In this document: positions 6,585 to 16,261 of the stretch, one piece after another
How positions within the stretch are numbered: position 1 is the first letter of the stretch
How the letters are laid out: each line of letters starts with the position of its first letter
NCBI GenBank assembly: GCA_937915925.1
Contig: CALGGM010000088.1
Location: 3,404-67,403 of the forward strand
Length of the DNA: 64,000 nt
Origin: an uncultured Clostridia bacterium
GTDB lineage: Bacteria; Bacillota; Clostridia; Christensenellales; CAG-138
Direction: 5' to 3'
The notes under the pieces: generated by a model
The model's input: only the letters and a program-made list of their open reading frames with translations
The model's database searches: none
Told to the model about the DNA's origin: nothing
Position numbers and translations under genes: made by a program

Positions 6585-6616
6585 TTTCGTTTCAGTTTAG
6601 ATTGGTCAGGTAAAGT
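6585..6616 (+). promoter_or_regulatory. promoter A of the lipid-island regulon
   Basis: TTTCGTTTCAGTTTAGA at 6585-6601, then 9 nt, then TAAAGT at 6611-6616. The same box with the same 9-nt gap to a -10 element stands before ftsH, the two-component operon, the radical SAM gene and cdsA. There is no TTGACA at -35, which fits activation by a regulator bound to the box. It reads into the diacylglycerol-kinase-family gene at 6672. Confidence 0.75.
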
Positions 6617-6671
6617 CCATCATGTAAATGTAGTTCTCTTTCCTTGTTGGAGAAAGGAAGTTTTGGTCAAT

Positions 6672-7610
6672 ATGAAAAAGTTATTACTGGTCATGAACCC
6701 ATGTGCTGGGCAGCGGAAGGCCCGGAAGCATCTGGCAGATATCATTGATATTTTTAACCGAGCTGGATACATGGTAACAACACATATTACCGAACACTCC
6801 GGCGACGGCGAAGCGGCTGTTGAGCGTTACGCGCCTGAGATGGATTTGGTCGTATGTTGCGGCGGTGATGGGACCTTCAACGAAACGATATCTGGTGTTT
6901 TGAAAAGCGGAAAGGATATCCCCATTGGCTATATCCCGGCTGGATCCACCAATGATTTTGCCGCAAGCTTGCGTTTGTCATCCGATATCCTGCAGGCAGC
7001 TCGGGATATTGTGGATGGAGAGACGATGAATTTGGATGTAGGCTGCTTTGGCGGCAGATACTTTTCTTATGTAGCCTCATTTGGTGCCTTTACCAAAACA
7101 AGCTACGCCACACCACAGAATATGAAAAATGCGCTGGGCCACACCGCCTACATTTTAAGCGGTATCCAGGAGTTATCCCAGGTGAAAAAACACCATGTGC
7201 GGTTTGAATTGTCCGACGGTACAGTTGCCGAAGATGATTTTATATTTGGCGCCATCAGCAATTCCACAAGTGTGGGTGGAATCTTAACGCTTGCAGAAGA
7301 TAAAGTAGACCTTTGTGACGGACGTTTTGAACTTCTATTGGTCCGCGCACCCAGGGATCTTGCTGAATTGGCCGAGTGTGTTCAGGCTCTGAAGCGGCAG
7401 ACCTATGATTGTAGCATGCTTACCTTTATCAACACAGATCGGGTCATGATCAGCGCCCCGGAGGATATGGACTGGACACTTGATGGCGAGTGGGAGCAAG
7501 GCCATTCGTACATTGAAGCAGAATGCCTGCATCGTGCGGTGAAGGTGTGTGGAAAGGAATCTCGCAAAGCACGATATGGCCGAGGAATTGTTCCAATGCG
7601 CACAGCTTAG
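6672..7610 (+). CDS. diacylglycerol kinase / YegS-type lipid kinase
   Basis: 312 residues from ATG 6672, which has AAGGAAG upstream; a TTG three codons earlier is too close to that site. Motifs of the DagK catalytic domain: NPCAGQRKARK (residues 9-19), CCGGDGTFNE near 63-72 (nucleotide loop) and YIPAGSTNDFAASL near 87-100. The C-terminal DWTLDGEWEQG is the usual metal and substrate strand. The family phosphorylates diacylglycerol or related lipids with ATP at the cytoplasmic membrane face, feeding phosphatidic acid back to phospholipid synthesis. Controlled by promoter A. A second family member lies at 21794-22687, only distantly similar. Confidence 0.85.
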   Translation: MKKLLLVMNPCAGQRKARKHLADIIDIFNRAGYMVTTHITEHSGDGEAAVERYAPEMDLVVCCGGDGTFNETISGVLKSGKDIPIGYIPAGSTNDFAASLRLSSDILQAARDIVDGETMNLDVGCFGGRYFSYVASFGAFTKTSYATPQNMKNALGHTAYILSGIQELSQVKKHHVRFELSDGTVAEDDFIFGAISNSTSVGGILTLAEDKVDLCDGRFELLLVRAPRDLAELAECVQALKRQTYDCSMLTFINTDRVMISAPEDMDWTLDGEWEQGHSYIEAECLHRAVKVCGKESRKARYGRGIVPMRTA

Positions 7611-7698
7611 CGCAGAATTGGACAATCGAATGGATCGCCTTCGGAAGAGTGTGCGTGATAACGGTTCCGTTGATATCCAAGCAACTCCAAGTGGTTAA
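7576..7698 (+). CDS. possible 40-residue peptide overlapping dagK end
   Basis: An ATG at 7576 inside the end of the lipid-kinase gene opens a frame of 40 codons in another phase (starts MAEELFQCAQLSAELDNRMD, ends ATPSG). It looks helical and charged, like a real short protein. AAGGAAT lies 16 nt upstream, too far to be convincing. It could be translationally coupled or a remnant. Confidence 0.3.
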   Translation: MAEELFQCAQLSAELDNRMDRLRKSVRDNGSVDIQATPSG

Positions 7699-7735
7699 AA
7701 GTTCAAGTACACCAAAGAGGTAACGCCCATGCAGA

Positions 7736-7987
7736 ATGTGCCAATGCTTGTCACGTCTCAATGAAAACTTGGGACAAGTTCATGAGGTTGGAAGATGTGC
7801 CAGCGAAGATCTGTATATATCTTGGGAGGAATCCGTCCGTGCTGCGATGGAACGATATCAGGTAGTAATTGACCGCTATAGATGCGGATACTACCCTCGA
7901 AATATCAAACCCATGGAAGGCTTTATGAAACAAAACGGTGAGCTGATGGAAAGTCTGGCAAATCTGTCTGCGAAGCGAAAAAACTAA
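7736..7987 (+). pseudogene. hypothetical protein, probably frameshifted
   Basis: The last 60 codons (from about 7800) encode a helical, plausible sequence (WEESVRAAMERYQVVIDRYR, GFMKQNGELMESLANLSAKR). The first 20 codons look non-coding and have no ribosome site. A good site (AGAGGT) precedes ATG 7729 in another phase, which reads MQNVPMLVTSQ-stop, and ATG 7770 in that same phase reads MKTWDKFMRLEDVPAKICI. The simplest reading is one small gene broken by a frameshift near 7820. Family not recognised. Confidence 0.4.
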
Positions 7988-8015
7988 GTGTTGTAAAAAC
8001 GAAAGGATCAGCCCC

Positions 8016-8774
8016 ATGAATAACCGTGCCTTTCCTGGTAAACGAGAGCCTATGTCTAAAATCAGAAAAGCTTATTTTGTCCGTCTGGTTGGACGATGCG
8101 TGGTTTTGGTACTATGCGCCCTGCTGTGTTTCTACCGACCGGGGGAATTTGAGATTCTATGGGGCATGAATTTCTTTGAGCGGTTTTCACCGTTGCATTT
8201 GCTATGGGGCCTTTGGATTCTTGATATGATCTACCAGTTGATTCCGGTAAGGAAGAAGATTGCCCTTGGCTCACTAAAGCTGTTTCGTCAGCACTTCAAA
8301 CCCATTCGGGAGAAAATCAACTACCAGGCGCTGCGAAACTATATCGCATCGACTACCAAAGCTGCCTATAAAGTGTTTCTGCTCTGGAGTGCTCTCGGTG
8401 CCGTCATTGGAGTGCTGTACTATACAGAAATACTTACACGAACAGCGCTGTTTATGATCACAGTATTTTTCTATGTGTGCGACCTGATCTGCGTTCTGAT
8501 TTGGTGTCCGTTCCGCCTGCTGATGAAAAACCGCTGCTGTACGACCTGCCGCATATTTAACTGGGATCACTTGATGATGTTTACGCCCATGCTTTTTATT
8601 CCCAGTTTTTACTCATGGAGCCTATTCATCCTGTCTTTTGTGGTTTGGTGTGTATGGGAACTCTGCGTACTTCTTTATCCGGAGCGTTTTTGGGAATTTT
8701 CCAACGATGCACTCAAATGCGTGAACTGTATAGATAAGCTCTGTACGCAGTACTGCCAGAAACTTCGAAAGTAA
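8016..8774 (+). CDS. polytopic membrane protein with Cys-rich tail
   Basis: 252 residues; the start at 8016 has AAAGGATC upstream. Hydrophobic helices lie at about 27-41, 54-76, 118-140, 143-165, 186-204 and 206-222. Two Cys clusters: CCTTC near 176-180 and, at the C-terminus, CVNCIDKLCTQYC (about 235-247), which could bind metal. I do not know the family. It sits between the lipid-kinase gene and an mscS stub and should be transcribed from promoter A. Confidence 0.6.
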   Translation: MNNRAFPGKREPMSKIRKAYFVRLVGRCVVLVLCALLCFYRPGEFEILWGMNFFERFSPLHLLWGLWILDMIYQLIPVRKKIALGSLKLFRQHFKPIREKINYQALRNYIASTTKAAYKVFLLWSALGAVIGVLYYTEILTRTALFMITVFFYVCDLICVLIWCPFRLLMKNRCCTTCRIFNWDHLMMFTPMLFIPSFYSWSLFILSFVVWCVWELCVLLYPERFWEFSNDALKCVNCIDKLCTQYCQKLRK

Positions 8775-9093
8775 AGCAATTACAGTTGCGCTCCATATAT
8801 TTGTGGTGCTCGCGGCGCTGGATTCCATCGGTGTCTCTACCAGCAGTATGGTCGCTGGACTCTCGGCAGCGGTGGTTGCCGTAGGTGTAGCGCTGGAGGA
8901 TTCATTGGGTAATATCGCAGGTGGTATCCTGCTGCTGTTTTCGCCTCGATTTTCCACTGGAGATTACATCGCCGCTGGCGGTGACGAAGGAACTGTCATT
9001 TCCATCGAGTTGCTGCACACAAATGGAAGTCTACGAGAGCCATGTACATTCTCTCACGACTGGTGGCCGGTTTCAATCCGGCCTTTCTTTTGA
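8764..9093 (+). pseudogene. MscS-type mechanosensitive channel fragment
   Basis: The frame from about 8764 reads ITVALHIFVVLAALDSIGVS, then AGLSAAVVAVGVALEDSLGN and NIAGGILLLFSPRFSTGDYI with EGTVISIELLHTNG. That is the pore-lining helix and start of the beta domain of MscS. The N-terminal helices and the rest of the cytoplasmic vestibule are absent; after LLHTNG the frame runs into unrelated sequence and the terminator. It cannot form a channel. Confidence 0.75.
9065..9091 (+). terminator. rho-independent terminator
   Basis: GGCCGG (9065-9070) and CCGGCC (9078-9083) with a 7-nt loop, then TTTCTTTT. It ends the dagK-mscS stub unit and isolates promoter B. Confidence 0.75.
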
Positions 9094-9108
9094 CGCTCAC
9101 TTTCGTAG

Positions 9109-9140
9109 TTTCGTTTCAGTTTAGAAAGCTACTTTATAGT
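9109..9140 (+). promoter_or_regulatory. promoter B of the lipid-island regulon
   Basis: TTTCGTTTCAGTTTAGA at 9109-9125, 9 nt, then TATAGT at 9135-9140. The 17-bp box is identical to that of promoter A. It serves the ftsH gene at 9172. Confidence 0.8.
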
Positions 9141-9171
9141 GTACTCATCAACCTGATAAAGGTGGTCAATT

Positions 9172-10992
9172 ATGAACGAAGTCAAAAAGCCTCAGAAACC
9201 CCTGTTTTATTTCTATGGCGTTGTCCTTCTGCTCATCATTCTTTTCAACACACTGGTACTCCCCATGTTTGCGCGGATGCAAGTTAAGGAAGTCGATTAC
9301 GGTACATTTATGACTATGGCCGAGAATCAGGAAATCGGTCGTGTGGAGGTACAGGATAATCAAATCGTCTTTACAGACAAGGAAGATAAGCAGATTTACA
9401 AAACCGGTGTAATGAATGATCCCGGTCTTGTGGAACGACTGAAAGAATCCGGTGCAGTTTTCAGTCAGGAGATCGTGGAGGAAATGTCTCCGCTGCTCAG
9501 TTTCTTCCTGACATGGATCCTGCCTATGCTGATCTTTGTTGGCATTGGTCAAATCATGTCCAAGAAGATGATGGACAAAGCTGGCGGTGGTGCCGGTGCC
9601 ATGTCCTTCAATATGGGAAAATCCAACGCCAAGGTTTATGTCAAATCCTCTGACGGCATCAGCTTTGCCGATGTAGAGGGCGTAGACGAGGCCGAAGAAA
9701 GCCTCGCAGAAATCGTGGATTATCTGCATGACCCCAGCAAATACAAGGAAATCGGTGCGACCATGCCCAAGGGTGTGCTGCTGGTGGGCCCTCCGGGCAC
9801 CGGTAAAACCATGCTGGCCAAGGCAGTCGCCGGTGAAGCCAATGTCCCGTTCTTCTCCATCTCCGGCTCTGAGTTCGTGGAGATGTTCGTAGGCATGGGA
9901 GCATCCAAAGTCCGAGATTTGTTCAAGCAGGCCAAGGAAAAGGCACCTTGTATCGTGTTCATTGACGAGATCGACGCCATCGGTCAGAAGCGTAATACCG
10001 GCGGCGGTATGGGCGGCAATGATGAACGTGAGCAGACTTTGAACCAGCTGCTGACCGAAATGGACGGCTTTGAGGGCAATTCCGGCGTTATGATTCTGGC
10101 TGCTACCAACCGTCCCGAATCCCTTGACCCTGCTCTGACCCGTCCCGGTCGTTTTGACCGCCGCGTTCCTGTGGAACTGCCTGACCTGGAGGGTCGCGAA
10201 AAGATCCTGAAGGTCCATTCCAAGAAGGTTAAGATTGCAGAAGATGTGGACTTCAAACAGGTGGCAAGAATGGCCTCTGGCGCCAGCGGCGCGGAGCTTG
10301 CCAATATCATCAATGAAGCAGCTCTCCGTGCTGTTCGCGACGGCAGAAAGTTTGCCACGCAGTCTGATTTGGAAGAGTCCATTGAAGTTGTCATTGCAGG
10401 CTATCAGAAGAAGAACGCCATTCTGACCGACAAGGAAAAACGCATCGTTGCTTACCATGAGATCGGTCATGCGCTGGTGGCTGCCATGCAGACCCACTCT
10501 GCTCCCGTGCAGAAAATCACTATTATTCCCCGAACTTCCGGTGCTCTGGGCTATACCATGCAGGTGGATGAGGGCAACCACTACCTTATGAGCAAGGAAG
10601 AAATCGAAAACAAAATCGCTACCTATACCGGTGGCCGAGCTGCCGAGGAGATTGCTTTTGGCTCTATTACCACAGGCGCATCCAACGACATTGAACAGGC
10701 CACCAAGCTGGCCCGCGCCATGATCGCTCGTTACGGCATGAGCAAGGAGTTCGACATGGTCGCCATGGAAACCGTGACGAACCAGTATCTGGGTGGCGAT
10801 GCTTCTCTGGCCTGCAGCGTTGAGACCCAGACTAAGATCGACGAACTGGTGGTTGAGGTGGTAAAGAAGCAGCACGACAAGGCTGCCCAGATCCTAATGG
10901 AAAACCGGGAAAAGCTGGATCAGCTCTCTCAGTACCTTTATGACCATGAAACCATCACCGGCGACGAATTCATGCGGATTCTCAACAGATAA
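9172..10992 (+). CDS. ftsH: FtsH-family AAA+ membrane zinc metalloprotease
   Basis: 606 residues with the full FtsH layout: membrane helix at about 14-33, a short extracytoplasmic loop, second helix at about 105-125, Walker A GPPGTGKT near 204-211, Walker [11 protein letters not shown] near 261, the second region of homology [20 protein letters not shown], and the protease motif HEIGH near 429 (most housekeeping FtsH have HEAGH). FtsH extracts and degrades membrane proteins. A copy inside a lipid island under its own regulated promoter is probably an accessory FtsH for membrane stress, not the housekeeping one; that is inference. AAAGGTGG lies before the start. Confidence 0.9.
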   Translation: MNEVKKPQKPLFYFYGVVLLLIILFNTLVLPMFARMQVKEVDYGTFMTMAENQEIGRVEVQDNQIVFTDKEDKQIYKTGVMNDPGLVERLKESGAVFSQEIVEEMSPLLSFFLTWILPMLIFVGIGQIMSKKMMDKAGGGAGAMSFNMGKSNAKVYVKSSDGISFADVEGVDEAEESLAEIVDYLHDPSKYKEIGATMPKGVLLVGPPGTGKTMLAKAVAGEANVPFFSISGSEFVEMFVGMGASKVRDLFKQAKEKAPCIVFIDEIDAIGQKRNTGGGMGGNDEREQTLNQLLTEMDGFEGNSGVMILAATNRPESLDPALTRPGRFDRRVPVELPDLEGREKILKVHSKKVKIAEDVDFKQVARMASGASGAELANIINEAALRAVRDGRKFATQSDLEESIEVVIAGYQKKNAILTDKEKRIVAYHEIGHALVAAMQTHSAPVQKITIIPRTSGALGYTMQVDEGNHYLMSKEEIENKIATYTGGRAAEEIAFGSITTGASNDIEQATKLARAMIARYGMSKEFDMVAMETVTNQYLGGDASLACSVETQTKIDELVVEVVKKQHDKAAQILMENREKLDQLSQYLYDHETITGDEFMRILNR

Positions 10993-11034
10993 AAGCCTCC
11001 ATAAACGCAGTTGTCTCCCCCTAAGAAAGGTTGA

Positions 11035-11238
11035 ACTGTTAGTGTCAACAGTTCTCAATGGTTTGGTAAGCTGACAACCGTCATGCTGTACGCCGTTATG
11101 ATGATTTTGATTTTGTTCCCCAGAATCCCTCTGTGGGCAGCAAATACGCTGATCGTCATGTGCGGCATTACCATGCTTTTGTCCTTTGGTGGTTATGCAA
11201 GTTTTTACTATGGCCTGCTTTCCCACAAGCGCACATGA
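11035..11238 (+). pseudogene. C-terminal stub of a CDP-alcohol phosphatidyltransferase
   Basis: A 67-codon frame with no start (TGA directly upstream) reads SSQWFGKLTTVMLYAVMMIL, PRIPLWAANTLIVMCG and SFGGYASFYYGLLSHK. That is the last two membrane helices of PgsA-like enzymes, which make phosphatidylglycerophosphate or related lipids from CDP-diacylglycerol. The catalytic DG-x2-AR part is missing. It shows that a phospholipid head-group enzyme once stood between ftsH and the next gene. Confidence 0.65.
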
Positions 11239-11297
11239 TATATTTGTTCCTTAACGACAGCAGATTCATGCTCGTTTGAGCTTTTGGAGTACCCTTT

Positions 11298-14200
11298 ATG
11301 CATGAGTTCCGTGCCGGTATTGACATTGGTTCCACAACGGTCAAGCTGGCTGTATTGAATGAAAACGACGAAATTATATATGGGGAATATCGCCGCCACC
11401 ATGCACAGACCCAACAAACCATGGCAGAGCTTCTGAAAAGCTTTCGCAAGCGGGTCGGTAGCTGTAATTTGCGTTGCAGGATCACCGGCTCCGGCTCCAT
11501 CAATCTGGGCAAGGCTATAAATATCGGCTTTGTGCAGGAGGTTGTCGCGGTTGCTACTGCGTTACAGAAGGTTGCGCCGCAGACAGACGTTGCCATTGAG
11601 CTGGGCGGAGAAGATGCCAAAATCATATATTTCAAGGGCGGTCTTGAAGAACGTATGAACGGCGTCTGTGCAGGCGGTACAGGCTCCTTTATCGACCAGA
11701 TGGCAAGTCTGCTCCAGATCGATGCGGCCGGTCTGAATGCCGAAGCCGCGAACTACCAACAGATCTATCCCATTGCCGCGCGATGCGGTGTGTTTGCTAA
11801 AACCGATATTCAGCCCCTGATCAACGAAGGCGCAACCAGAGCAGATCTTGCAGCCTCCATTTTTCAGGCAGTGGTAAACCAGACGATCTCCGGCCTTGCC
11901 TGTGGCAAACCCATTCGTGGAACAGTCGCGTTTTTAGGCGGGCCACTTCACTTTTTGCCGGAGCTGAAAAAGGCTTTTATCCGCACATTAAACCTGACTC
12001 CGGAGCATACGGTAGATCCCCAAAACTCCCACCTCTTTGCCGCATTGGGTGCCGCATTGGAAGGTGGAGAGGCGGAAGCGGTAGGTATTGACGATTTGAT
12101 CCTTCGTTTGGAAAACGGTGTAAAGGTATCTTTTGAGATGCCCCGGCTTCCTGCACTGTTTGAAAACCGGAACGAATATGCCGACTTCTGTGAACGGCAC
12201 AAGGGCGCAATCGTTCCCAAAGGTGCGCTGGCAGAATACAAGGGAAATTGCTTCCTTGGAATTGATGCTGGTTCAACTACTACAAAAATGGCGCTTATCG
12301 GTGAAAATGGGCAGCTTCTTCATGCCTTCTATGCCAACAACCAGGGCAATCCGATTAAAACGGCGATGGAAGCCATAGAGGAACTGCGGAAACTGCTGCC
12401 GTCCGGGGCGCAGATCGTCCGTTCCTGTTCCACTGGTTATGGGGAAGCACTTCTGAAATCTGCCTTTTCCTTGGATGAAGGTGAAGTGGAGACGGTTGCC
12501 CACTGCACCGCCGCATCCTTCTTTGACCCGCAAGTAGACTGTGTGCTGGATATTGGCGGACAGGACATGAAGTGCATCAAGCTGAGAAACGGCTGTGTGG
12601 ACACCGTGCTTCTGAACGAAGCCTGCTCCTCCGGCTGCGGCAGTTTCCTTGAAAACTTTGCAAACTCCTTGGGTTACTCTGCAGAAGACTTTGCCCATGA
12701 AGCACTGTATGCACCATCCCCGGTAGATTTGGGAACACGCTGCACGGTCTTTATGAACTCCAATGTGAAGCAGGCGCAAAAGGAAGGGGCCTCTGTTGCC
12801 GATATTTCTGCAGGATTGGCCTACTCCGTGATCAAGAATGCCCTGTATAAGGTCATTAAGCTGACAAGCGCATCGGAGCTCGGAAAACATATCGTTGTTC
12901 AGGGCGGCACCTTTTACAATCAAGCTGTGCTGCGCGCATTTGAGAAGATAGCCGGTGTGGATGTGATCTGTCCCGATATTTCCGGTATCATGGGCGCGTT
13001 TGGTGCGGCGCTGATTGCAAAGGAGCGCTACCATGGGCAGACCACGCAGATGCTCTCTCTGGAGGAAATCGGTCAGCTGACATACACCACCAAAACCACC
13101 CGCTGTGGTGGCTGCTCCAACAACTGTATGCTCACGGTGAATCAGTTCCCCAACGGGAAACGGCATATCACCGGAAATCGGTGCGAAAAGGCTGTTGGCG
13201 GAGATCCAACTCTGCGAAAGGGCGAGAATCTGGTGGAGTATAAGCGCCAGCGGATTTTCAATTATCCTCCCCTCGAAAATGCGCCCAGAGGAACGATTGG
13301 TATTCCGAGAGTGCTGAATATCTATGAGAACTATCCCTTCTGGGCGACGTTCTTTGAAAAGCTGGGATTCCGCGTGGAGCTTTCTCCGTTTTCTGACCGA
13401 AAAATCTACGAATTGGGAATGGAGTCCATCCCATCGGAGTCGGAGTGTTATCCGGCAAAGCTGGCACACGGTCATGTTCAGTGGCTTGTCAATCAGGGGA
13501 TCAAAACCATCTTTCACCCCTGTGTGTTTTATGAGCATCAGGAAATGCCAAGTGCGCAAAACCACTATAATTGCCCCATTGTGGTCTCCTATGCGGAAAA
13601 CCTGAAAAATAATGTGGAAGCAGTGGCAGACGGTGATGTGCGCTATATCCGCCCCTTTATGGCCTTTACCGACGAAAAAACAGTTTCTGACCGTTTGACG
13701 AAACTGTGCTGGGACGAATGGGCAATCGATGATCAGACCGTTCGCAGCGCTGTCCATGCCGCATGGGAGGAGCAGCGCAAGGCAAAAGAGGATATTCGCA
13801 GAAAGGGCGCGGAAGCCCTTGCGGAAATGGAATGCAGAGAACAGAAGGGCATTGTTCTGGCAGGAAGACCCTACCACATTGACCCGGAGATCAATCACGG
13901 CATCCCGGAGCTGATTGCATCCTACGGCCTGTATGTCTTTACCGAGGACAGCCTGCCTTTTGATGAAAACCCCGCCCGTCCGCTGCGGGTGTTGGATCAG
14001 TGGGTGTACCACTCCCGTCTTTACAACGCGGCGGAATATGTCTGCTGGCGGGATGATCTGGAACTTGTGCAGCTCAACTCCTTTGGCTGCGGTCTGGATG
14101 CCGTAACCACCGATCAGGTTGCGGAAATTTTGGAAAACGCCAATAAACTGTACACCCTTCTGAAAATTGACGAGGTCAATAATCTTGGTGCTGTCCGTAT

Positions 14201-15524
14201 TCGCATCCGCAGTCTGCTGGCTGCTATGAAAATGCGGCAGGAACAGGAGATCCTTCCTTACCCCAGTGTGTCCGGATACCACAGAACTGAATTCACCCGT
14301 GAAATGTTCCGGAATGGGTACACTATCCTGGCACCGCAGATGAGTCCCATCCACTTTGATATTCTGGAACCGGTATTCCGGAAATATGGCTTCAACATTG
14401 AGGTTCTGGACAACGATAACCGTGCGGCTATCGATATGGGATTAAAATTCGTCAACAACGATGCCTGTTTCCCGTCCATCACCGTGGTGGGACAGATCAT
14501 GGACGCGGTGCTGTCCGGTCGCTATGATACCAATCGACTTGCCATCATCATGACACAGACCGGAGGCTGCTGCCGTGCGAGCAACTATGTGGGATTTATC
14601 CGCAGAGCGCTGGACAAAGTGAACCTGTCCCACATCCCTGTGATCTCTTTGAGCGTGCAAGGGCTGGAAAAGAACAGTGGTCTCAGGATTCCACCGAAGC
14701 TGCTGTTGAAAGCGGCCCAGGGCGTTGTCTATGGTGATCTGTTCATGCGCTGCCTCTACCGTGTGCGTCCGTATGAAGTGACACCGGGATCAGCCAACGC
14801 ACTGCACCAGAAATGGAAAGATATTTGTATAGATGCCCTGACTAACGACTGCACAACACATACATACAAAAAGGTCTGTCACGGTATTGTAGAAGCCTTT
14901 GATCAGTTCCCCATCCGTGAGGATGTGGTAAAGCCGCGTGTCGGTGTTGTCGGTGAGATTTTAGTCAAGTATATGCCGCTGGCAAACAATCATCTTGTGG
15001 ATCTTTTGGAGCGTGAAGGCGCTGAAGCCGTTGTGCCTGATCTGATGGATTTCATGAACTACAGCATCTATAACGGAGATTACAAGCACAAATATCTCGG
15101 CCTCGACTGGACGGCATCCGCAAAGGCCAATGCAGGCATCAGAGCGATCCGCGCATTGAGAAAGCCTGCGATTGATGCATTGGAAAGCAGCCACCGATTT
15201 GAAGCACCTATGCCCATCGAACAAGTTGCGGAGTTGGCCAAGCCGATCCTCTCTCTGGGGAATCAGTACGGCGAGGGATGGTTCCTTACCGGTGAAATGG
15301 TGGAGCTGCTCACCACAGGAACACCAAACATCGTGTGTATTCAGCCCTTTGCCTGCCTTCCAAACCATGTGGTCGGCAAGGGTGCGATCAAGCAACTGAA
15401 AAAGATGTATCCCTGGGCCAATATTGCCGCGGTGGATTATGACCCCGGAGCCAGTGAGGTCAACCAGCTCAATCGAATTAAGCTCATGCTGTCACAGGCA
15501 AAGAAAACCTGTCAGCAGCCCTGA
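11298..15524 (+). CDS. PlsA-like activase/dehydratase-family protein (1408 aa)
   Basis: A multidomain protein. Domain 1 (about 4-255) is a BcrAD/BadFG ATPase, GIDIGSTTVKLAVL with VCAGGTGSFIDQ. Domain 2 (about 318-570) is a second copy, GIDAGSTTTKMALI with ACSSGCGSFLE. The Cys in each GxxF loop matches the [4Fe-4S] ligand of HgdC. A cysteine cluster CGGCSNNC is near 602, then a DUF2229-type region with GRPYHIDPEINHG near 855 and a 2-hydroxyglutaryl-CoA-dehydratase-D-like part with QTGGCCRASNYVGF near 1087. Established knowledge: proteins of this architecture include PlsA/PlsR, needed for plasmalogen formation in Clostridium perfringens, and uncharacterised activase-related proteins. The lipid neighbours favour a reductive membrane-lipid role, possibly vinyl-ether formation. 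GGAG stands before the start. Confidence 0.75.
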   Translation: MHEFRAGIDIGSTTVKLAVLNENDEIIYGEYRRHHAQTQQTMAELLKSFRKRVGSCNLRCRITGSGSINLGKAINIGFVQEVVAVATALQKVAPQTDVAIELGGEDAKIIYFKGGLEERMNGVCAGGTGSFIDQMASLLQIDAAGLNAEAANYQQIYPIAARCGVFAKTDIQPLINEGATRADLAASIFQAVVNQTISGLACGKPIRGTVAFLGGPLHFLPELKKAFIRTLNLTPEHTVDPQNSHLFAALGAALEGGEAEAVGIDDLILRLENGVKVSFEMPRLPALFENRNEYADFCERHKGAIVPKGALAEYKGNCFLGIDAGSTTTKMALIGENGQLLHAFYANNQGNPIKTAMEAIEELRKLLPSGAQIVRSCSTGYGEALLKSAFSLDEGEVETVAHCTAASFFDPQVDCVLDIGGQDMKCIKLRNGCVDTVLLNEACSSGCGSFLENFANSLGYSAEDFAHEALYAPSPVDLGTRCTVFMNSNVKQAQKEGASVADISAGLAYSVIKNALYKVIKLTSASELGKHIVVQGGTFYNQAVLRAFEKIAGVDVICPDISGIMGAFGAALIAKERYHGQTTQMLSLEEIGQLTYTTKTTRCGGCSNNCMLTVNQFPNGKRHITGNRCEKAVGGDPTLRKGENLVEYKRQRIFNYPPLENAPRGTIGIPRVLNIYENYPFWATFFEKLGFRVELSPFSDRKIYELGMESIPSESECYPAKLAHGHVQWLVNQGIKTIFHPCVFYEHQEMPSAQNHYNCPIVVSYAENLKNNVEAVADGDVRYIRPFMAFTDEKTVSDRLTKLCWDEWAIDDQTVRSAVHAAWEEQRKAKEDIRRKGAEALAEMECREQKGIVLAGRPYHIDPEINHGIPELIASYGLYVFTEDSLPFDENPARPLRVLDQWVYHSRLYNAAEYVCWRDDLELVQLNSFGCGLDAVTTDQVAEILENANKLYTLLKIDEVNNLGAVRIRIRSLLAAMKMRQEQEILPYPSVSGYHRTEFTREMFRNGYTILAPQMSPIHFDILEPVFRKYGFNIEVLDNDNRAAIDMGLKFVNNDACFPSITVVGQIMDAVLSGRYDTNRLAIIMTQTGGCCRASNYVGFIRRALDKVNLSHIPVISLSVQGLEKNSGLRIPPKLLLKAAQGVVYGDLFMRCLYRVRPYEVTPGSANALHQKWKDICIDALTNDCTTHTYKKVCHGIVEAFDQFPIREDVVKPRVGVVGEILVKYMPLANNHLVDLLEREGAEAVVPDLMDFMNYSIYNGDYKHKYLGLDWTASAKANAGIRAIRALRKPAIDALESSHRFEAPMPIEQVAELAKPILSLGNQYGEGWFLTGEMVELLTTGTPNIVCIQPFACLPNHVVGKGAIKQLKKMYPWANIAAVDYDPGASEVNQLNRIKLMLSQAKKTCQQP

Positions 15525-15555
15525 AGGATTGGAGTGCTATGGATAAAAACCTGAA

Positions 15556-15735
15556 ATGACGACCATTGCTGCCCGTGGTGCATACTCCCGGCAGGAGAAG
15601 ACCATGGTTTACTTCGTCCTGAACCGCTTTCAGGTAACAAGAATGCGAGAAATCGTCCATGCGATTGATCCGCTGGCGTACATTACGATTAGCGAAGTGG
15701 CGGATGTTTTTCCGGCGAATAAAGATAAAAGTTAA
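15556..15735 (+). pseudogene. C-terminal stub of a YitT/DUF2179 membrane protein
   Basis: The frame reads MTTIAARGAYSRQEKTMVYF and REIVHAIDPLAYITISEVAD, then stop. This is the DUF2179 domain that ends YitT-family proteins. The membrane domain is missing. It directly follows the PlsA-like gene. Confidence 0.65.
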
Positions 15736-15787
15736 GCATACACCCCCAGCCATCGCGATGCGATGAAAACGAGAAAGGAAGTCAAAA

Positions 15788-16027
15788 TTGTTAGAACTAA
15801 GAAACGTCAAAAAGGAATACCCCGCCGGCGATACTGTTGTCCATGCACTGAAAGGTATTGATCTCCAGTTCCGCAAAAGTGAGTTTGTGTCTATTTTGGG
15901 ACCTTCCGGATGCGGTAAAACCACCATGTTGAACATTATCGGCGGTCTGGATCAGTACACCAGTGGTGACCTGATTATCAATGGTGTTTCCACCAAGCAC
16001 TTTAAGGACCGTGACTGGGACAGCTAG
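15788..16027 (+). pseudogene. N-terminal stub of a MacB/LolD-type ABC ATPase
   Basis: A TTG start with AAGGAAG upstream opens a frame reading LELRNVKKEYPAGDTVVHAL and SILGPSGCGKTTMLNIIGGL (Walker A), ending at TAG after residue 79 (HFKDRDWDS). The family normally continues with the Q-loop, signature and Walker B. The fragment cannot hydrolyse ATP. Confidence 0.7.
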
Positions 16028-16261
16028 GACAATAAAGAGCATAGAATACGTTTTGCATTTTCAGATATCAAACGATCAATCATCAGCAAGACCTTCCTGT
16101 TTGCAGCAGGAGGGGTCTTGCTGTGTCTGATAATTGCATCATTCCCTGATCTATATGATATGTTCTTTTCTGAAACGCAGTATCGTCCCATGGGGGTTCA
16201 TGAGGAATTGCTGCTGAAAGCTTTATCAAGCGAATCCGTAAAAACGCTCCGCGACTTATAA
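16028..16261 (+). pseudogene. possible permease fragment in frame after the ABC stub
   Basis: In the same frame as the ABC stub, after its TAG, the sequence stays open to TAA at 16259. It reads FAFSDIKRSIISKTFLFAAG and GVLLCLIIASFPDLYDMFF, one membrane helix with a charged approach, like the N-terminus of an ABC permease. No independent start is seen. It may be the internally deleted remnant of an ATPase-permease pair. Confidence 0.35.

Noticed and set aside
9166..10875. 569-codon minus-strand frame opposite ftsH
   Set aside because: Shadow of ftsH codon usage; His/Leu-rich with no motif and no ribosome site, whereas the plus strand carries all FtsH motifs.
12273..14354. 693-codon minus-strand frame opposite the PlsA-like gene
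   Set aside because: Antisense shadow of a long constrained gene; low-complexity composition and no start site.
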